This document shows, one piece after another, positions 20,037 to 29,530 of a DNA stretch of 64,000 bases. Both the position numbers and the translations under genes were made by a program. The stretch is from an uncultured Pelagibacteraceae bacterium (GTDB lineage Bacteria; Pseudomonadota; Alphaproteobacteria; Pelagibacterales; Pelagibacteraceae). The number at the start of each line of letters is the position of its first letter. The first letter of the stretch is position 1. The notes below the pieces were generated by a model. It was not told where the DNA came from. It did no database searches and saw only the letters and a list, made by a program, of their open reading frames with translations. The stretch spans positions 1-64,000 of the forward strand of contig CACJBA010000004.1 of assembly GCA_902591535.1 (NCBI GenBank). The letters run 5' to 3'.

Positions 20037-20710
20037 TGGATTTTGATTTAATGATAACTAGTTTTCCTAAACTTTTGGCTGCTACTGCTATCACATTAAA
20101 GCTTTTGTCCGCATCCTTATTTTTTGGATTATTTTTGGGTCTTTTCTTTGCAATTTTAAGATTAAATAAAAATAAATTTATTAATAAATTTGCTTATGGT
20201 TACTCTTATGTTTTTAGAGGAACACCATTGCTTGTTCAAATTTTTATAATTTATTTTGGATTAGGTCAGATTGAATACTTAAGGACGACTTTTTTATGGG
20301 TAATTCTAAAAGAACCTTATTGGTGTGCAATAATAGCTTTTACTTTGAATACTGGAGCATATACATCTGAGATTTTAAGATCAGCATTTCAGACCATAAA
20401 ACCAGGGATTGTTGAAGCAGGAAAAAGCTTAGGAATATCAAATAAAATAATCTTTTATAAGATTCAAATTCCAATCGCTATTAGACAATCTCTGCCAGCA
20501 TATGGAAATGAAATAATATTAATGATGAAGGGGACTTCTTTAGCTAGTACAGTAACTTTAATGGATCTAACTGGAGTTGCTAAATATATTATTTCAACAA
20601 CATTTAAGCCAATAGAAGTATTTATTGTAGCTGGTGGAATTTATTTGTTTATGACTTTTATCATTCATAATGTAATTAAATACTTAGAAAAAAAATATAG
20701 TTTTCAATAA
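20036..20710 (+). CDS. Amino-acid ABC transporter permease (HisM-like)
   Basis: YVFRGTPLLVQIFIIYFGLGQ; TLNTGAYTSEILRSAFQTIKPGIVEAGKSLG; TAATG overlap with the upstream permease. Confidence 0.92.
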   Translation: MDFDLMITSFPKLLAATAITLKLLSASLFFGLFLGLFFAILRLNKNKFINKFAYGYSYVFRGTPLLVQIFIIYFGLGQIEYLRTTFLWVILKEPYWCAIIAFTLNTGAYTSEILRSAFQTIKPGIVEAGKSLGISNKIIFYKIQIPIAIRQSLPAYGNEIILMMKGTSLASTVTLMDLTGVAKYIISTTFKPIEVFIVAGGIYLFMTFIIHNVIKYLEKKYSFQ

Positions 20711-20715
20711 TAAAA

Positions 20716-21504
20716 ATGCATTTATCTGAAAAGCAGATTAAAGACTATCAAACTAATGGAGTAATAATTGTTAAAGAAATTTTTAAAGATTGGATTGAGC
20801 CTCTCAGAATAGGATTTCAAAAAGTTTTAGAAAATCCGAGCAAACATGGAAGAGAAAATGTTAATGACAATAAAGGAAGATTTTTCGAAGATTATTGTAA
20901 TTGGGAAAGAATAGAGGAATTTAAAGATTGTATATACAATTCACTTGGAGCTCAAATATTTACTGAAGCAACCAATTCTAGATCTGCACAAATTTTTCAT
21001 GAACATATTTTTATTAAGGATCCAGGAACATATAAAGAAACTCCTTGGCATCAAGATATGCCTTATTACTGTGTTGATGGCAATGATACAGGAAGTTTTT
21101 GGATACCGTTAGATGAAGTAGACCAGAAAAATAATCTTAAATTAATCTTAGGTTCTCATAAATGGCAAAAGCTAATTAGACCCACAAAATGGTCCAACAA
21201 TAAATCTTGGTATAATGACGATAGTTCTTTTATGGATTTACCTTCATCAAAAGAATTTGAAAAAAATATTTTTATACCCGAATTAACTTTAGGTGATGCC
21301 GTCCTATTTAATTTTAAAATTGTACACGGTTCAACTGGAAACAATACCTTAAAATCTCGAAGGGCATTTTCGATGAGATTTATTGGTGACGATGTTAAGT
21401 ATATTGATAGAGGAGGTCCAACCTCACCACCATTTGATGGAATTAATTTAAAAACAGGAGATTTAATGAGAGATGATTGGTTTCCTAGAGTTTTTAGTAA
21501 CTAG
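20716..21504 (+). CDS. Phytanoyl-CoA dioxygenase (PhyH) family protein
   Basis: TPWHQDMPYYCVDG (HxD), FWIPLDEVDQKNNLKLILGSHKW, GDAVLFNFKIVHGSTGN. Confidence 0.85.
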   Translation: MHLSEKQIKDYQTNGVIIVKEIFKDWIEPLRIGFQKVLENPSKHGRENVNDNKGRFFEDYCNWERIEEFKDCIYNSLGAQIFTEATNSRSAQIFHEHIFIKDPGTYKETPWHQDMPYYCVDGNDTGSFWIPLDEVDQKNNLKLILGSHKWQKLIRPTKWSNNKSWYNDDSSFMDLPSSKEFEKNIFIPELTLGDAVLFNFKIVHGSTGNNTLKSRRAFSMRFIGDDVKYIDRGGPTSPPFDGINLKTGDLMRDDWFPRVFSN

Positions 21505-21883
21505 TATATTCTTTAATCTCTTTAATTTTTGACCCAGTATGATTGTTTATATCTAATTTAATTTTAGCTCTTGTATCGTTTAGAAAATGTACGTCTCTAG
21601 ATAATCTTATAAAATTTTCTCCAAAATCTGACTCTTTTTCACATTTTCTTTTTTCGTCTTCAATGATCCACAGTTTTGAATTTACATTTTTTAAAGCTGT
21701 AAAAAATTTTGCTAGTTTTTCATCTATTTGAATATTTTTCTCAAACTCATTTTTTAAAACTTCATATTCTTCATTTATAAATTTAAGTTTATTAGAATCT
21801 TTAATTCTATCTTTCTTAATTTCTAGAATGGATATTTTATCCAAAAGTTCTCCAACTGACACTTCAACTAGAATTTTATTCAT
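21494..21883 (-). CDS. DUF6165-like hypothetical protein
   Basis: VEVSVGELLDKISILEIKKDRI; KLWIIEDEKRKCEKE; 129 aa intact ORF. Confidence 0.65.
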   Translation of the reverse strand: MNKILVEVSVGELLDKISILEIKKDRIKDSNKLKFINEEYEVLKNEFEKNIQIDEKLAKFFTALKNVNSKLWIIEDEKRKCEKESDFGENFIRLSRDVHFLNDTRAKIKLDINNHTGSKIKEIKEYTSY

Positions 21884-21915
21884 ATAATTTCATAGTATGT
21901 TAAGTTGTTATAAAT

Positions 21916-22857
21916 ATGTCGAATATTTTAATCATTAAACATGGTTCATTAGGTGATATAGCTCAAGCTTGTGGGGCAATTCAAGATATTTCTATCAGTC
22001 ACAAAGATGACCAAGTTCATCTACTAACAACAAAACCATATTTTGATTTATTTAAAAAAAATCCACATATTTCAAATGTTATTTTAGATAAGAGGTTATC
22101 AAGACTAAATCTTATTTATTTATATTCATTAATGAAAAGTATTAAAAAATATAATTTTTCGAAGGTTTATGATTTACAGAATTCAAGCCGAACAGCTTTT
22201 TATAAAAAAATTTTATTTCCCAAAGCCTCCAAAGAGATATGGTCATCTACTGAAACCACATTACCCAAGGGAACTAGCAAAGGAGATTTTGACAAAGACT
22301 CTGTTTTATCTAGATTTGATCATCAACTAAAAAGTTCTGGTATAAATACTAACCATACTATGAGCCCAGATTTTTCCTGGAGTTCATCAGACATATCCCA
22401 AATAAAAAATTATTATCAATTGGAAAAATACATACTCCTTTTTCCTTTTTGTTCACCCCACTTAACATCAAAGAAATGGCCGTATTATAATGATTTAATT
22501 TCTATAATTACTGAAAAATTAGATAATAAATTTAAAGTAGTAACTGCACCAGGGCCAGATGAAATAAAAGATGCATCAAATATTAATGCACTCTGCATAT
22601 TAGATAATGGTAAAGCTCTAGATATATCACAATTATCATCTTTGATTAAAGATAGTTCATTTGTTATAGCAAATGATACTGGACCAGCTCATATGACTGC
22701 ACATTTGGGTGCAAAAGGAGTCGCTTTATTTGGATCTCATACAACTCCTTTTAAAGTTAGTATTGAAAGAGAAAACTTTAAAGCAATACAATCGCCAGAG
22801 TTATCAAAACTTTCAGCCGAAAAAGTCTTTGAAAAATTATCAGAGATTATTTCTTAA
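21916..22857 (+). CDS. Glycosyltransferase family 9 (heptosyltransferase-like)
   Basis: ILIIKHGSLGDIAQACGAIQDI; FVIANDTGPAHMTAHLGAKGVALFGSHTTP. Confidence 0.85.
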   Translation: MSNILIIKHGSLGDIAQACGAIQDISISHKDDQVHLLTTKPYFDLFKKNPHISNVILDKRLSRLNLIYLYSLMKSIKKYNFSKVYDLQNSSRTAFYKKILFPKASKEIWSSTETTLPKGTSKGDFDKDSVLSRFDHQLKSSGINTNHTMSPDFSWSSSDISQIKNYYQLEKYILLFPFCSPHLTSKKWPYYNDLISIITEKLDNKFKVVTAPGPDEIKDASNINALCILDNGKALDISQLSSLIKDSSFVIANDTGPAHMTAHLGAKGVALFGSHTTPFKVSIERENFKAIQSPELSKLSAEKVFEKLSEIIS

Positions 22858-23922
22858 CTTCTCTAATATTCTTAAAAATATAGGAACAGTTAAAAGAATA
22901 AAAAGTAATCTAATTATATGATGAAAAGCAACAAAGTCAGGATCTAAATCAAAAGCAATAGCTATAACAGCTACCTCATAAATTCCACCAGGGCTAAATG
23001 ATAATATTAATGTTAAGATATTTGTATCAACAAAGAACGTTGCAACATAAGCTGCAATCAAACCTAATATCACTAATATACTTGTAGCAACTATACTATG
23101 AAGTGAATTGTTGGCTATTTCTTTCACAGTTTTATCAGCAAATCTACAACCTACAGAAGCCCCTAAAATTAGAAGGCAAAAATTAATCGTAGCATCTGGC
23201 AACTTATATGAAGCAATATTTGTTATTTGCATCAATCCACTAGCAAATAATGTTCCAGATAGTAAAGCAGCTGGAATTTTAATTTTATCAAAAATAAAAA
23301 TGAAAAATAAGGATGCAATTATAAGTAATATTAGATGCATATGATTTTGACCCATGTAGTCGAATTTTTCTAAAAGTAGCTCCTCAGAACCAGTGTTGTT
23401 CACAATAATAAATGGAATAACAGTTATAATTATAATTAATCGTATCAAATGTGAAGTTGCGACTTGAGACAGGTCAGTTTTTTCATGCTCTGCCAAAATC
23501 ATTAAAGGGCCTAAAGCTCCTGGAGCAGCTGAAAATATTGATGCTTTTTCACCATATCCAGAAAATTTTTGGAGATATTTGGAAACAATTAGAATGCAAA
23601 CTATTATGTAAATTAACATAATAAAAGAAGTCCAAACCCAATTGATCATTTGATTAAATAAATTTTGATCAATGTAATTACCAATATGCAAACCTAAAAT
23701 AATCAAAATTGAACTTAGGGCTAATTTTGGCATCTTTATTTTTAGGCCAGCTAAAGCCGCTATAGATGTAACAATCATTGGCCCCAACATCCACGCGAGT
23801 GGTATATTGAAGTAATCTGCAACAATTGCACTTGGTATTGAAATTATAATTACTGAGATAAACTTTTTTGAAAAAAGTTGTTTTGAACTTTCAAGATAAG
23901 TTTCAATATGTTGTTTGATCAT
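22840..23922 (-). CDS. AbrB family membrane protein
   Basis: PLAWMLGPMIVTSIAALAGL; duplicated TM repeats; LSFSPGGIYEVAVIAIAFDLDPDFVAFHHIIR. Confidence 0.8.
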   Translation of the reverse strand: MIKQHIETYLESSKQLFSKKFISVIIISIPSAIVADYFNIPLAWMLGPMIVTSIAALAGLKIKMPKLALSSILIILGLHIGNYIDQNLFNQMINWVWTSFIMLIYIIVCILIVSKYLQKFSGYGEKASIFSAAPGALGPLMILAEHEKTDLSQVATSHLIRLIIIITVIPFIIVNNTGSEELLLEKFDYMGQNHMHLILLIIASLFFIFIFDKIKIPAALLSGTLFASGLMQITNIASYKLPDATINFCLLILGASVGCRFADKTVKEIANNSLHSIVATSILVILGLIAAYVATFFVDTNILTLILSFSPGGIYEVAVIAIAFDLDPDFVAFHHIIRLLFILLTVPIFLRILEKLRNNL

Positions 23923-24138
23923 TCATTATGCTTCTATCATCAACTATTCAAAAGATAAGAAAAAATGTGTTAGTGCAGAAAGTGAATTTATTTTTAGTTA
24001 AAAAAATGAAACGACACATTTTGTTAATATTATTTTTGTTTAAATATTTTCAATTAAAAGTTGTGTTACTTAATTTCAGGTTGCATAAACATAAAGACTA
24101 TAATTAACTATCTTTTTTAAATTAGAGAGGGATAAATA

Positions 24139-25119
24139 ATGAAAAACTTAAAAAAAATAGTTTCAGTATTATTCTCAGCGATCCTATTATTCTCAGCAAC
24201 AACTAGTAGCTCAGTGGCAATTGATAAATTGCACTTTGTTATCGGTGGTGGTGCTGGTGGTGGTTGGGATGGAACTGCTAGAGGTACTGGAGAAGCTTTG
24301 ACTAAAGCTGGAATGTTAAGTGGCGCATCATTTGAAAATATGTCAGGTGGTGGTGGTGGTAAAGCTTTAGCTTACATGATTAACACTAAACCTGCTAATA
24401 CAGTTTTAGTTCAATCTACACCATTGGTATTAAGATCAATTACTAGACACAAAGGATATGTAAAAGGTAGTGGAACTTTATCTTATAAAGATGTTGTGCC
24501 AATTGCTGGAGTAATCGGTGATTACGGAGCTATTGCAGTTGCTAAAAGTTCATCTTTTAAAAATTTTAAAGATGTAGTTGATGCGTATAAAAAAGATCCA
24601 AGCTCAGTTAAAATGGCTGGTGGATCAGTAAGAGGAAGCATGGACCATTTAATTGGCGCTTTAGCTTTCCAAGCAGCAGGTGCAGATCCAAATGCAGTTC
24701 AGTACATTCCATATGATGCTGGTGGTAAGGCATTAGCTGGACTTTTATCTGGAGAAACTCAAATCATCTCAACAGGTTTAGGTGAATTGATGGGTGCAAG
24801 AGACCAAGTAAGAATTATTGGGATCACTGCTCCTTCAAGAGTTTCTGATGCACCGGATGCACCAACTCTTAAAGAACAAGGATACGATGTACAATTCGTT
24901 AACTGGAGAGGTTTCTTTGGCCCTCCAGGTATGAGTAATGCTGATAGATCAGCTATTGCAAAAATGCTTGGCGATGTACAAAAAACTCCTGAATGGGAAA
25001 CTGTTAGAGCAAGAAATGCTTGGGTTAATATTTATAATCCGGAAGGTAAGTTTGTTTCTTTCCTAGAAAAACAAACTCAAGAAATGACAGCTCTTATGAA
25101 AAAACTAGGAGTAATATAA
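24139..25119 (+). CDS. tctC: Tripartite tricarboxylate transporter substrate-binding protein
   Basis: Signal peptide; LHFVIGGGAGGGWDGTARG; VVPIAGVIGDYGAIAV; followed by tctB and tctA. Confidence 0.92.
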   Translation: MKNLKKIVSVLFSAILLFSATTSSSVAIDKLHFVIGGGAGGGWDGTARGTGEALTKAGMLSGASFENMSGGGGGKALAYMINTKPANTVLVQSTPLVLRSITRHKGYVKGSGTLSYKDVVPIAGVIGDYGAIAVAKSSSFKNFKDVVDAYKKDPSSVKMAGGSVRGSMDHLIGALAFQAAGADPNAVQYIPYDAGGKALAGLLSGETQIISTGLGELMGARDQVRIIGITAPSRVSDAPDAPTLKEQGYDVQFVNWRGFFGPPGMSNADRSAIAKMLGDVQKTPEWETVRARNAWVNIYNPEGKFVSFLEKQTQEMTALMKKLGVI

Positions 25120-25132
25120 TCCTAAGGATTAT
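25116..25132 (+). promoter_or_regulatory. Palindrome overlapping the tctC stop codon
   Basis: ATAATCCT-A-AGGATTAT, 8-bp arms; contains the TAA stop. Confidence 0.6.
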
Positions 25133-25140
25133 TTGAAATT

Positions 25141-25195
25141 AGAGCAGTGAATATAAATACTACAAAAATTATATCACTGCTCTTTTTTATTTTTT
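25141..25195 (+). terminator. Terminator-like hairpin plus T-tract embedded in the 5' end of tctB
   Basis: AGAGCAGTGA (25141-25150) pairs perfectly with TCACTGCTCT (25174-25183), followed by TTTTTATTTTTTC. Confidence 0.7.
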
Positions 25196-25617
25196 CAGCA
25201 TTTTATTTATATACTGCCTATCAAATTCAAGTTTTTGCATTTGATGAAAATGCACCATTTAACGCCAGAACTTTTCCAATTTACTTAGGTTATGCAGGAT
25301 TATTTTTTTCTGGACTAAAACTTATTTTACCAGACCCAAATACTATTAAAGTTGATCATAAAAACTTAGAGTATAAAAAAACAGGTATTCTTATACTTAT
25401 TGCAATTATTTATGGAGCTACAATTTTAAAAGTTGGTTATTTTTTAACCACTTCTTTATTTTTATTTGCTTCATATTATTTTTTAGGAGAACGAAGGTGG
25501 ATTTTAATGTTTTTATTATCATTTCCATTTGTAGCTGCTTTTATGTATCTCCTTCATGGTATTCTTGATATTTATTTGAGGGATCCATTTTTAAAATCAA
25601 TTGGAGTTATGGGATGA
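25147..25617 (+). CDS. tctB: Tripartite tricarboxylate transporter small membrane subunit (GTG start)
   Basis: TM segment IISLLFFIFSAFYLYTAYQI; FNARTFPIYLGYAGLFFSG; between tctC and tctA. Confidence 0.85.
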   Translation: MNINTTKIISLLFFIFSAFYLYTAYQIQVFAFDENAPFNARTFPIYLGYAGLFFSGLKLILPDPNTIKVDHKNLEYKKTGILILIAIIYGATILKVGYFLTTSLFLFASYYFLGERRWILMFLLSFPFVAAFMYLLHGILDIYLRDPFLKSIGVMG

Positions 25618-27110
25618 TTGAAGGAATATTAATTGGATTAACAACAGCACTTACAATTCAAAATATTTTAATGGTTATGGTTGGTTGTTTCTTTGGAACA
25701 ATTATAGGAATGTTACCAGGCCTTGGTCCAATGACTGCTATCGCTTTAATGATACCCATTACTTATGGTTTTGATCCTGCAACAGGATTGATTTTAATGG
25801 CAGGTGTTTATTATGGAGCAGTCTTTGGCGGATCTACATCTTCTATATTATTAAATGCACCAGGTGTGCCAGGAACTGTTGCAACTTCATTTGATGGATA
25901 TCCAATGGCACAACAAGGTAAAGCCGGTAAAGCTTTAGCAATTGCTGCATGGAGTTCGTTTGCAGGAGGAACATTGTCTGCAATTTATTTATTGTTTATG
26001 GCACCAAGTTTATCAAAAGTAAGTTTATCTTTTAGATCGCCAGATTATTTTGCTTTAATGATTTTAGGTTTGACAGCGATTGCTGCTTTTTCATCCAAAG
26101 GTCAGTTTTTAAAGGCGATGATGATGGTAGTACTTGGCTTGATGTTAGCATCTGTTGGTCAAGATAGTTTATCTGATATTACAAGATTTACATTTGATAA
26201 TATGAACTTAACAGATGGTATAAGTTTTGTTCTTGTTGTGATGGCAACATTTGCAATGAGTGAAGCCTTAACAATTATTTTAAAAAGAAATGATCCTACT
26301 AGTGCAGCAAAACAAGTTTCTTTAACAGAATTAGGCTCAATCAAGATTAACAAAGAAGAGCGAACAAAAATGTACAAAACAATCCCAAGATCATCCATAA
26401 TTGGTTTTTTAATTGGTGTATTACCAGGCGCTGGTGCAACAATTGCATCTTTTTTAGCTTATGGAATGGAAAGAAATGTAGTCAGCGATGAAGAGAAAGA
26501 AAAATTTGGTAAAGGAAGTGTAAATGGTTTATCTGCACCAGAAACTGCCAATAATGCAGCTTGTTCAGGATCATTTGTTCCAATGCTTACATTAGGTATT
26601 CCTGGAAGCGGAACCACAGCTGTCATGCTAGGAGCTTTATTGGGTTTTGGAGTTCAGCCTGGTCCTAGACTTTATATGACTAATCCAGAAATTTTTTGGT
26701 CAATAATTATGTCAATGTACATTGGAATGGTAATATTATTAATATTAAATTTACCGCTCATTCCTTATATTGCTAGAATTCTTGCAGTTCCTAAAAATTA
26801 CTTAATCCCTTTAATCTTATTCTTCTCTGTTACAGGAATTTATGTAATGTCATTTAATAATTTTGATATTTATTTAATGATTGGAATTGCTGTAGTTGCA
26901 ACATTTTTACGACTGTACGACTTTCCAATGCCTCCTCTTATATTAGCATTTGTCCTTGGTGGACTGATGGAGGAAAATTTAAGAAGATCTTTGTTATTAA
27001 GTAATGGTTCTTGGGAATTTTTATGGGATAGAACTTTAACAGCCTGTATACTTGCGACTACAATGATAATTGTATTATGGCATATTTATAAGACATTTTC
27101 TAAAAAATGA
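25614..27110 (+). CDS. tctA: Tripartite tricarboxylate transporter large membrane subunit
   Basis: GTIIGMLPGLGPMTAIALMIPITYG; GVYYGAVFGGSTSSILLNAPGVPGTVATSFDGYPMA; GLSAPETANNAACSGSFVPMLTLGIPGSGTTAVMLGAL. Confidence 0.95.
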   Translation: MIEGILIGLTTALTIQNILMVMVGCFFGTIIGMLPGLGPMTAIALMIPITYGFDPATGLILMAGVYYGAVFGGSTSSILLNAPGVPGTVATSFDGYPMAQQGKAGKALAIAAWSSFAGGTLSAIYLLFMAPSLSKVSLSFRSPDYFALMILGLTAIAAFSSKGQFLKAMMMVVLGLMLASVGQDSLSDITRFTFDNMNLTDGISFVLVVMATFAMSEALTIILKRNDPTSAAKQVSLTELGSIKINKEERTKMYKTIPRSSIIGFLIGVLPGAGATIASFLAYGMERNVVSDEEKEKFGKGSVNGLSAPETANNAACSGSFVPMLTLGIPGSGTTAVMLGALLGFGVQPGPRLYMTNPEIFWSIIMSMYIGMVILLILNLPLIPYIARILAVPKNYLIPLILFFSVTGIYVMSFNNFDIYLMIGIAVVATFLRLYDFPMPPLILAFVLGGLMEENLRRSLLLSNGSWEFLWDRTLTACILATTMIIVLWHIYKTFSKK

Positions 27111-28456
27111 TAAATAGAAGAAAATTTCTAAAAACATCTTTATCGTCATTAGCATTATTAAGCCTACCTAAAATATCCCTCGCTCAAAATAATTACGACG
27201 TTGTAGTAATTGGTGCTGGAGCATCTGGATTAGCTGCAACTTCAAATTTAATGGCATCGGGCAAATCTGTACTATGTATTGAAGCAATGAGTAGAAAAGG
27301 TGGAAGATGCTACACTGACAATTCTATTTTTGGCGTTCCATATGATATGGGTGCTCACTGGTTACATGGATTTAGTAAAAACCAAATAGCAGAATTTGGC
27401 AAAAAACATAAAGATAAATTTAATATCTACAAAGATAAAGAGCCTTTGATGATTTATGATGGAGAAAAGAAAATTAAGGGCTTTAAGCTTGGTTCACTGT
27501 ATTCAAAGGTTGAAAAGAAACAATGGAAAAAAAATGATATTCCATCAAAGGATGAGCCTTTTATGAGCCAAATTCCAGAAAAATGGAAAAAGAATAAATG
27601 GTTTCATTCTGTCCATCAATTGCTTGGTCCGTGTCAGCCAGCTGTGGACTTTGATGATTATACTCTAAACGATAGTCATACTAATTCGACACATCAAGGT
27701 AAGGGAGATGGATATGTAAAAGAGGGATATGGAACTTTACTTGCTTATTACAGAAGAGATGTACCGGTTAAATTAAAAACTTTGGTAAACGAAATTAAAT
27801 GGGGCGGTAAAGGTGTGCAAATAGAGACAAATCAAGGAACTATAAGCGCAAAAACATGTGTGGTAACAGTTTCAGTAGCAGTATTAAATGCTGGAAAAAT
27901 AAAATTTAGTCCTGCACTGCCCCTAGAAAAATATGAGGCATTTGATGGCATAAGATTAGGAACTTACAATCACATTACATTCCAGTTAAAAGATGATTTT
28001 TATAAAGAATACAAAGTGAAAGATGATACATATTTTGTAAATAAAATTGAAAATACAATAAACGGATCTCCTGCTGGTTCTTGTGCAACGCTTAAAATTT
28101 CAGGAACTAATATTTCATATTTTGATGTAGGAGGAAAATTTGCTCAGCATTTAGAGGCTGAGGGTAAAGAGGCTTCTATTGATTTTGTATTAAATAGGCT
28201 TCGTTCAGCATTTGGGTCTAAAATTGATCAATATTTCATAAAAGCACATGTAACAGCATGGGGAAAAAACCCATTTACACTTGGATCTTATTCAAGTGCC
28301 AAACCTGGAAAATCTCACTTAAGAAAAATATTAAAAATACCAGTCGCAAACAAATTATTCTTTGCTGGTGAAGCAACGACAGGAGTTTATGCAACATGTC
28401 ATGGAGCAGATCTAAGTGGTGAAAGAGCTGCGAAACAAGTTTTAAAATCAATTTAA
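27107..28456 (+). CDS. Exported flavin monoamine oxidase-family FAD protein
   Basis: N-terminal RRKFLKTSLSSLALLSLPKISLA (Tat-like); DVVVIGAGASGLAATSNLMASGKSVLCIEAMSRKGGRC; LFFAGEATTGVYATCHGADLSGERAA. Confidence 0.88.
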   Translation: MINRRKFLKTSLSSLALLSLPKISLAQNNYDVVVIGAGASGLAATSNLMASGKSVLCIEAMSRKGGRCYTDNSIFGVPYDMGAHWLHGFSKNQIAEFGKKHKDKFNIYKDKEPLMIYDGEKKIKGFKLGSLYSKVEKKQWKKNDIPSKDEPFMSQIPEKWKKNKWFHSVHQLLGPCQPAVDFDDYTLNDSHTNSTHQGKGDGYVKEGYGTLLAYYRRDVPVKLKTLVNEIKWGGKGVQIETNQGTISAKTCVVTVSVAVLNAGKIKFSPALPLEKYEAFDGIRLGTYNHITFQLKDDFYKEYKVKDDTYFVNKIENTINGSPAGSCATLKISGTNISYFDVGGKFAQHLEAEGKEASIDFVLNRLRSAFGSKIDQYFIKAHVTAWGKNPFTLGSYSSAKPGKSHLRKILKIPVANKLFFAGEATTGVYATCHGADLSGERAAKQVLKSI

Positions 28457-29530
28457 TATCTTTTTGTATTCTTCAATTATTTTAGACCATTGGAATTTAT
28501 AAACAAATTCTTTTGCGTTTTTTCCATATTCTACATATTTTTTATTTTCCAACATTGTGTTAATAGAAGAATAAATATCATCTAGATTGTTACCATCACA
28601 TATTAAGCCAGTTTTTTCATGGTCAATTGCATCTGCTGCACCGCCATCTTTTCCACCAAGTGAAGGTATTCCGTATTGAGCTGCTTCAACATAAGCAATT
28701 CCAAAACCCTCAACAGATTTTTTATAAATTATTGAAGGCATTACAAAAATATCTGATTTAGCAACTAAAGCATTTTTTAAATCATTACTTATATCTTTGA
28801 AAAACATTACTTGAGCTCCTAAATCTAGTTCTATGACTAATTTCTTTATATTTTCCTCTTCTTCACCATAACCAACACAAATGTAGACAATATTTGGATA
28901 AATTTGTTTTAAATTTCTGAGTGCCATAATTACTTTTTCATGATTTTTTCTTTTATCAAATCTTGAAACGGTAATTAATCTTGGTGTTTTAACCTTAAGT
29001 AAGCTTGCAACTTTATCTAAAGTTTTTTTATCAATTTTTTTAACTGGATCTATACCTGGATTGATTACAATAATTTTATTTTCATTAACTCCATTTTCTA
29101 TTGCTAAGTTTTTTGTATATTCAGAATTTGCTATTACTTTTTCAACATTATTTAAAACATTTACAACTCTTTTATTTTGTCCTGATCCTTTTGGATGATT
29201 TATTTCTTTACTATGAATTAAACAATATTTTTTCTCAGATGTTTTGATAAGCTCTAAGCTTTTCCAATGATCAGCAATTATCCCTTCTATTTTGTTTTCT
29301 TTAATAAATTCATTAATTAATTGAGCTTTTCTATATTTTCTAAGTAATTTAATTCCACCAACTCTTTCAATTGAAAATGAAGCTTGCTCATCAAATTCTT
29401 TGTGACCTTCAATGTGATCAGCAAAAACTTTAATCATAAAGTTTTTTGATAATTCCCTAGATAAACCCCACATTAAACTCTGCATACCACCTAGCTCGGG
29501 TGGGTATGATCTAGATACAATTAGATACAT
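28448..29530 (-). CDS. Glycosyltransferase family 4/group 1
   Basis: RSYPPELGGMQSLMWGLSREL; PRLITVSRFDKRKNHEKVI; KSVEGFGIAYVEAAQYGIPSLGGKDGGAADAI. Confidence 0.87.
   Translation of the reverse strand: MYLIVSRSYPPELGGMQSLMWGLSRELSKNFMIKVFADHIEGHKEFDEQASFSIERVGGIKLLRKYRKAQLINEFIKENKIEGIIADHWKSLELIKTSEKKYCLIHSKEINHPKGSGQNKRVVNVLNNVEKVIANSEYTKNLAIENGVNENKIIVINPGIDPVKKIDKKTLDKVASLLKVKTPRLITVSRFDKRKNHEKVIMALRNLKQIYPNIVYICVGYGEEEENIKKLVIELDLGAQVMFFKDISNDLKNALVAKSDIFVMPSIIYKKSVEGFGIAYVEAAQYGIPSLGGKDGGAADAIDHEKTGLICDGNNLDDIYSSINTMLENKKYVEYGKNAKEFVYKFQWSKIIEEYKKILN

Noticed and set aside
22709-22921. 70-aa ORF overlapping the GT9 3' end and the AbrB gene
   Set aside because: Out-of-frame with GT9 and antisense to AbrB; no independent support.
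23923-24138. 216-bp spacer upstream of tctC as a riboswitch
   Set aside because: A TATAAT-like box is present near the gene but I could not build a convincing conserved fold by eye; needs an Rfam scan.
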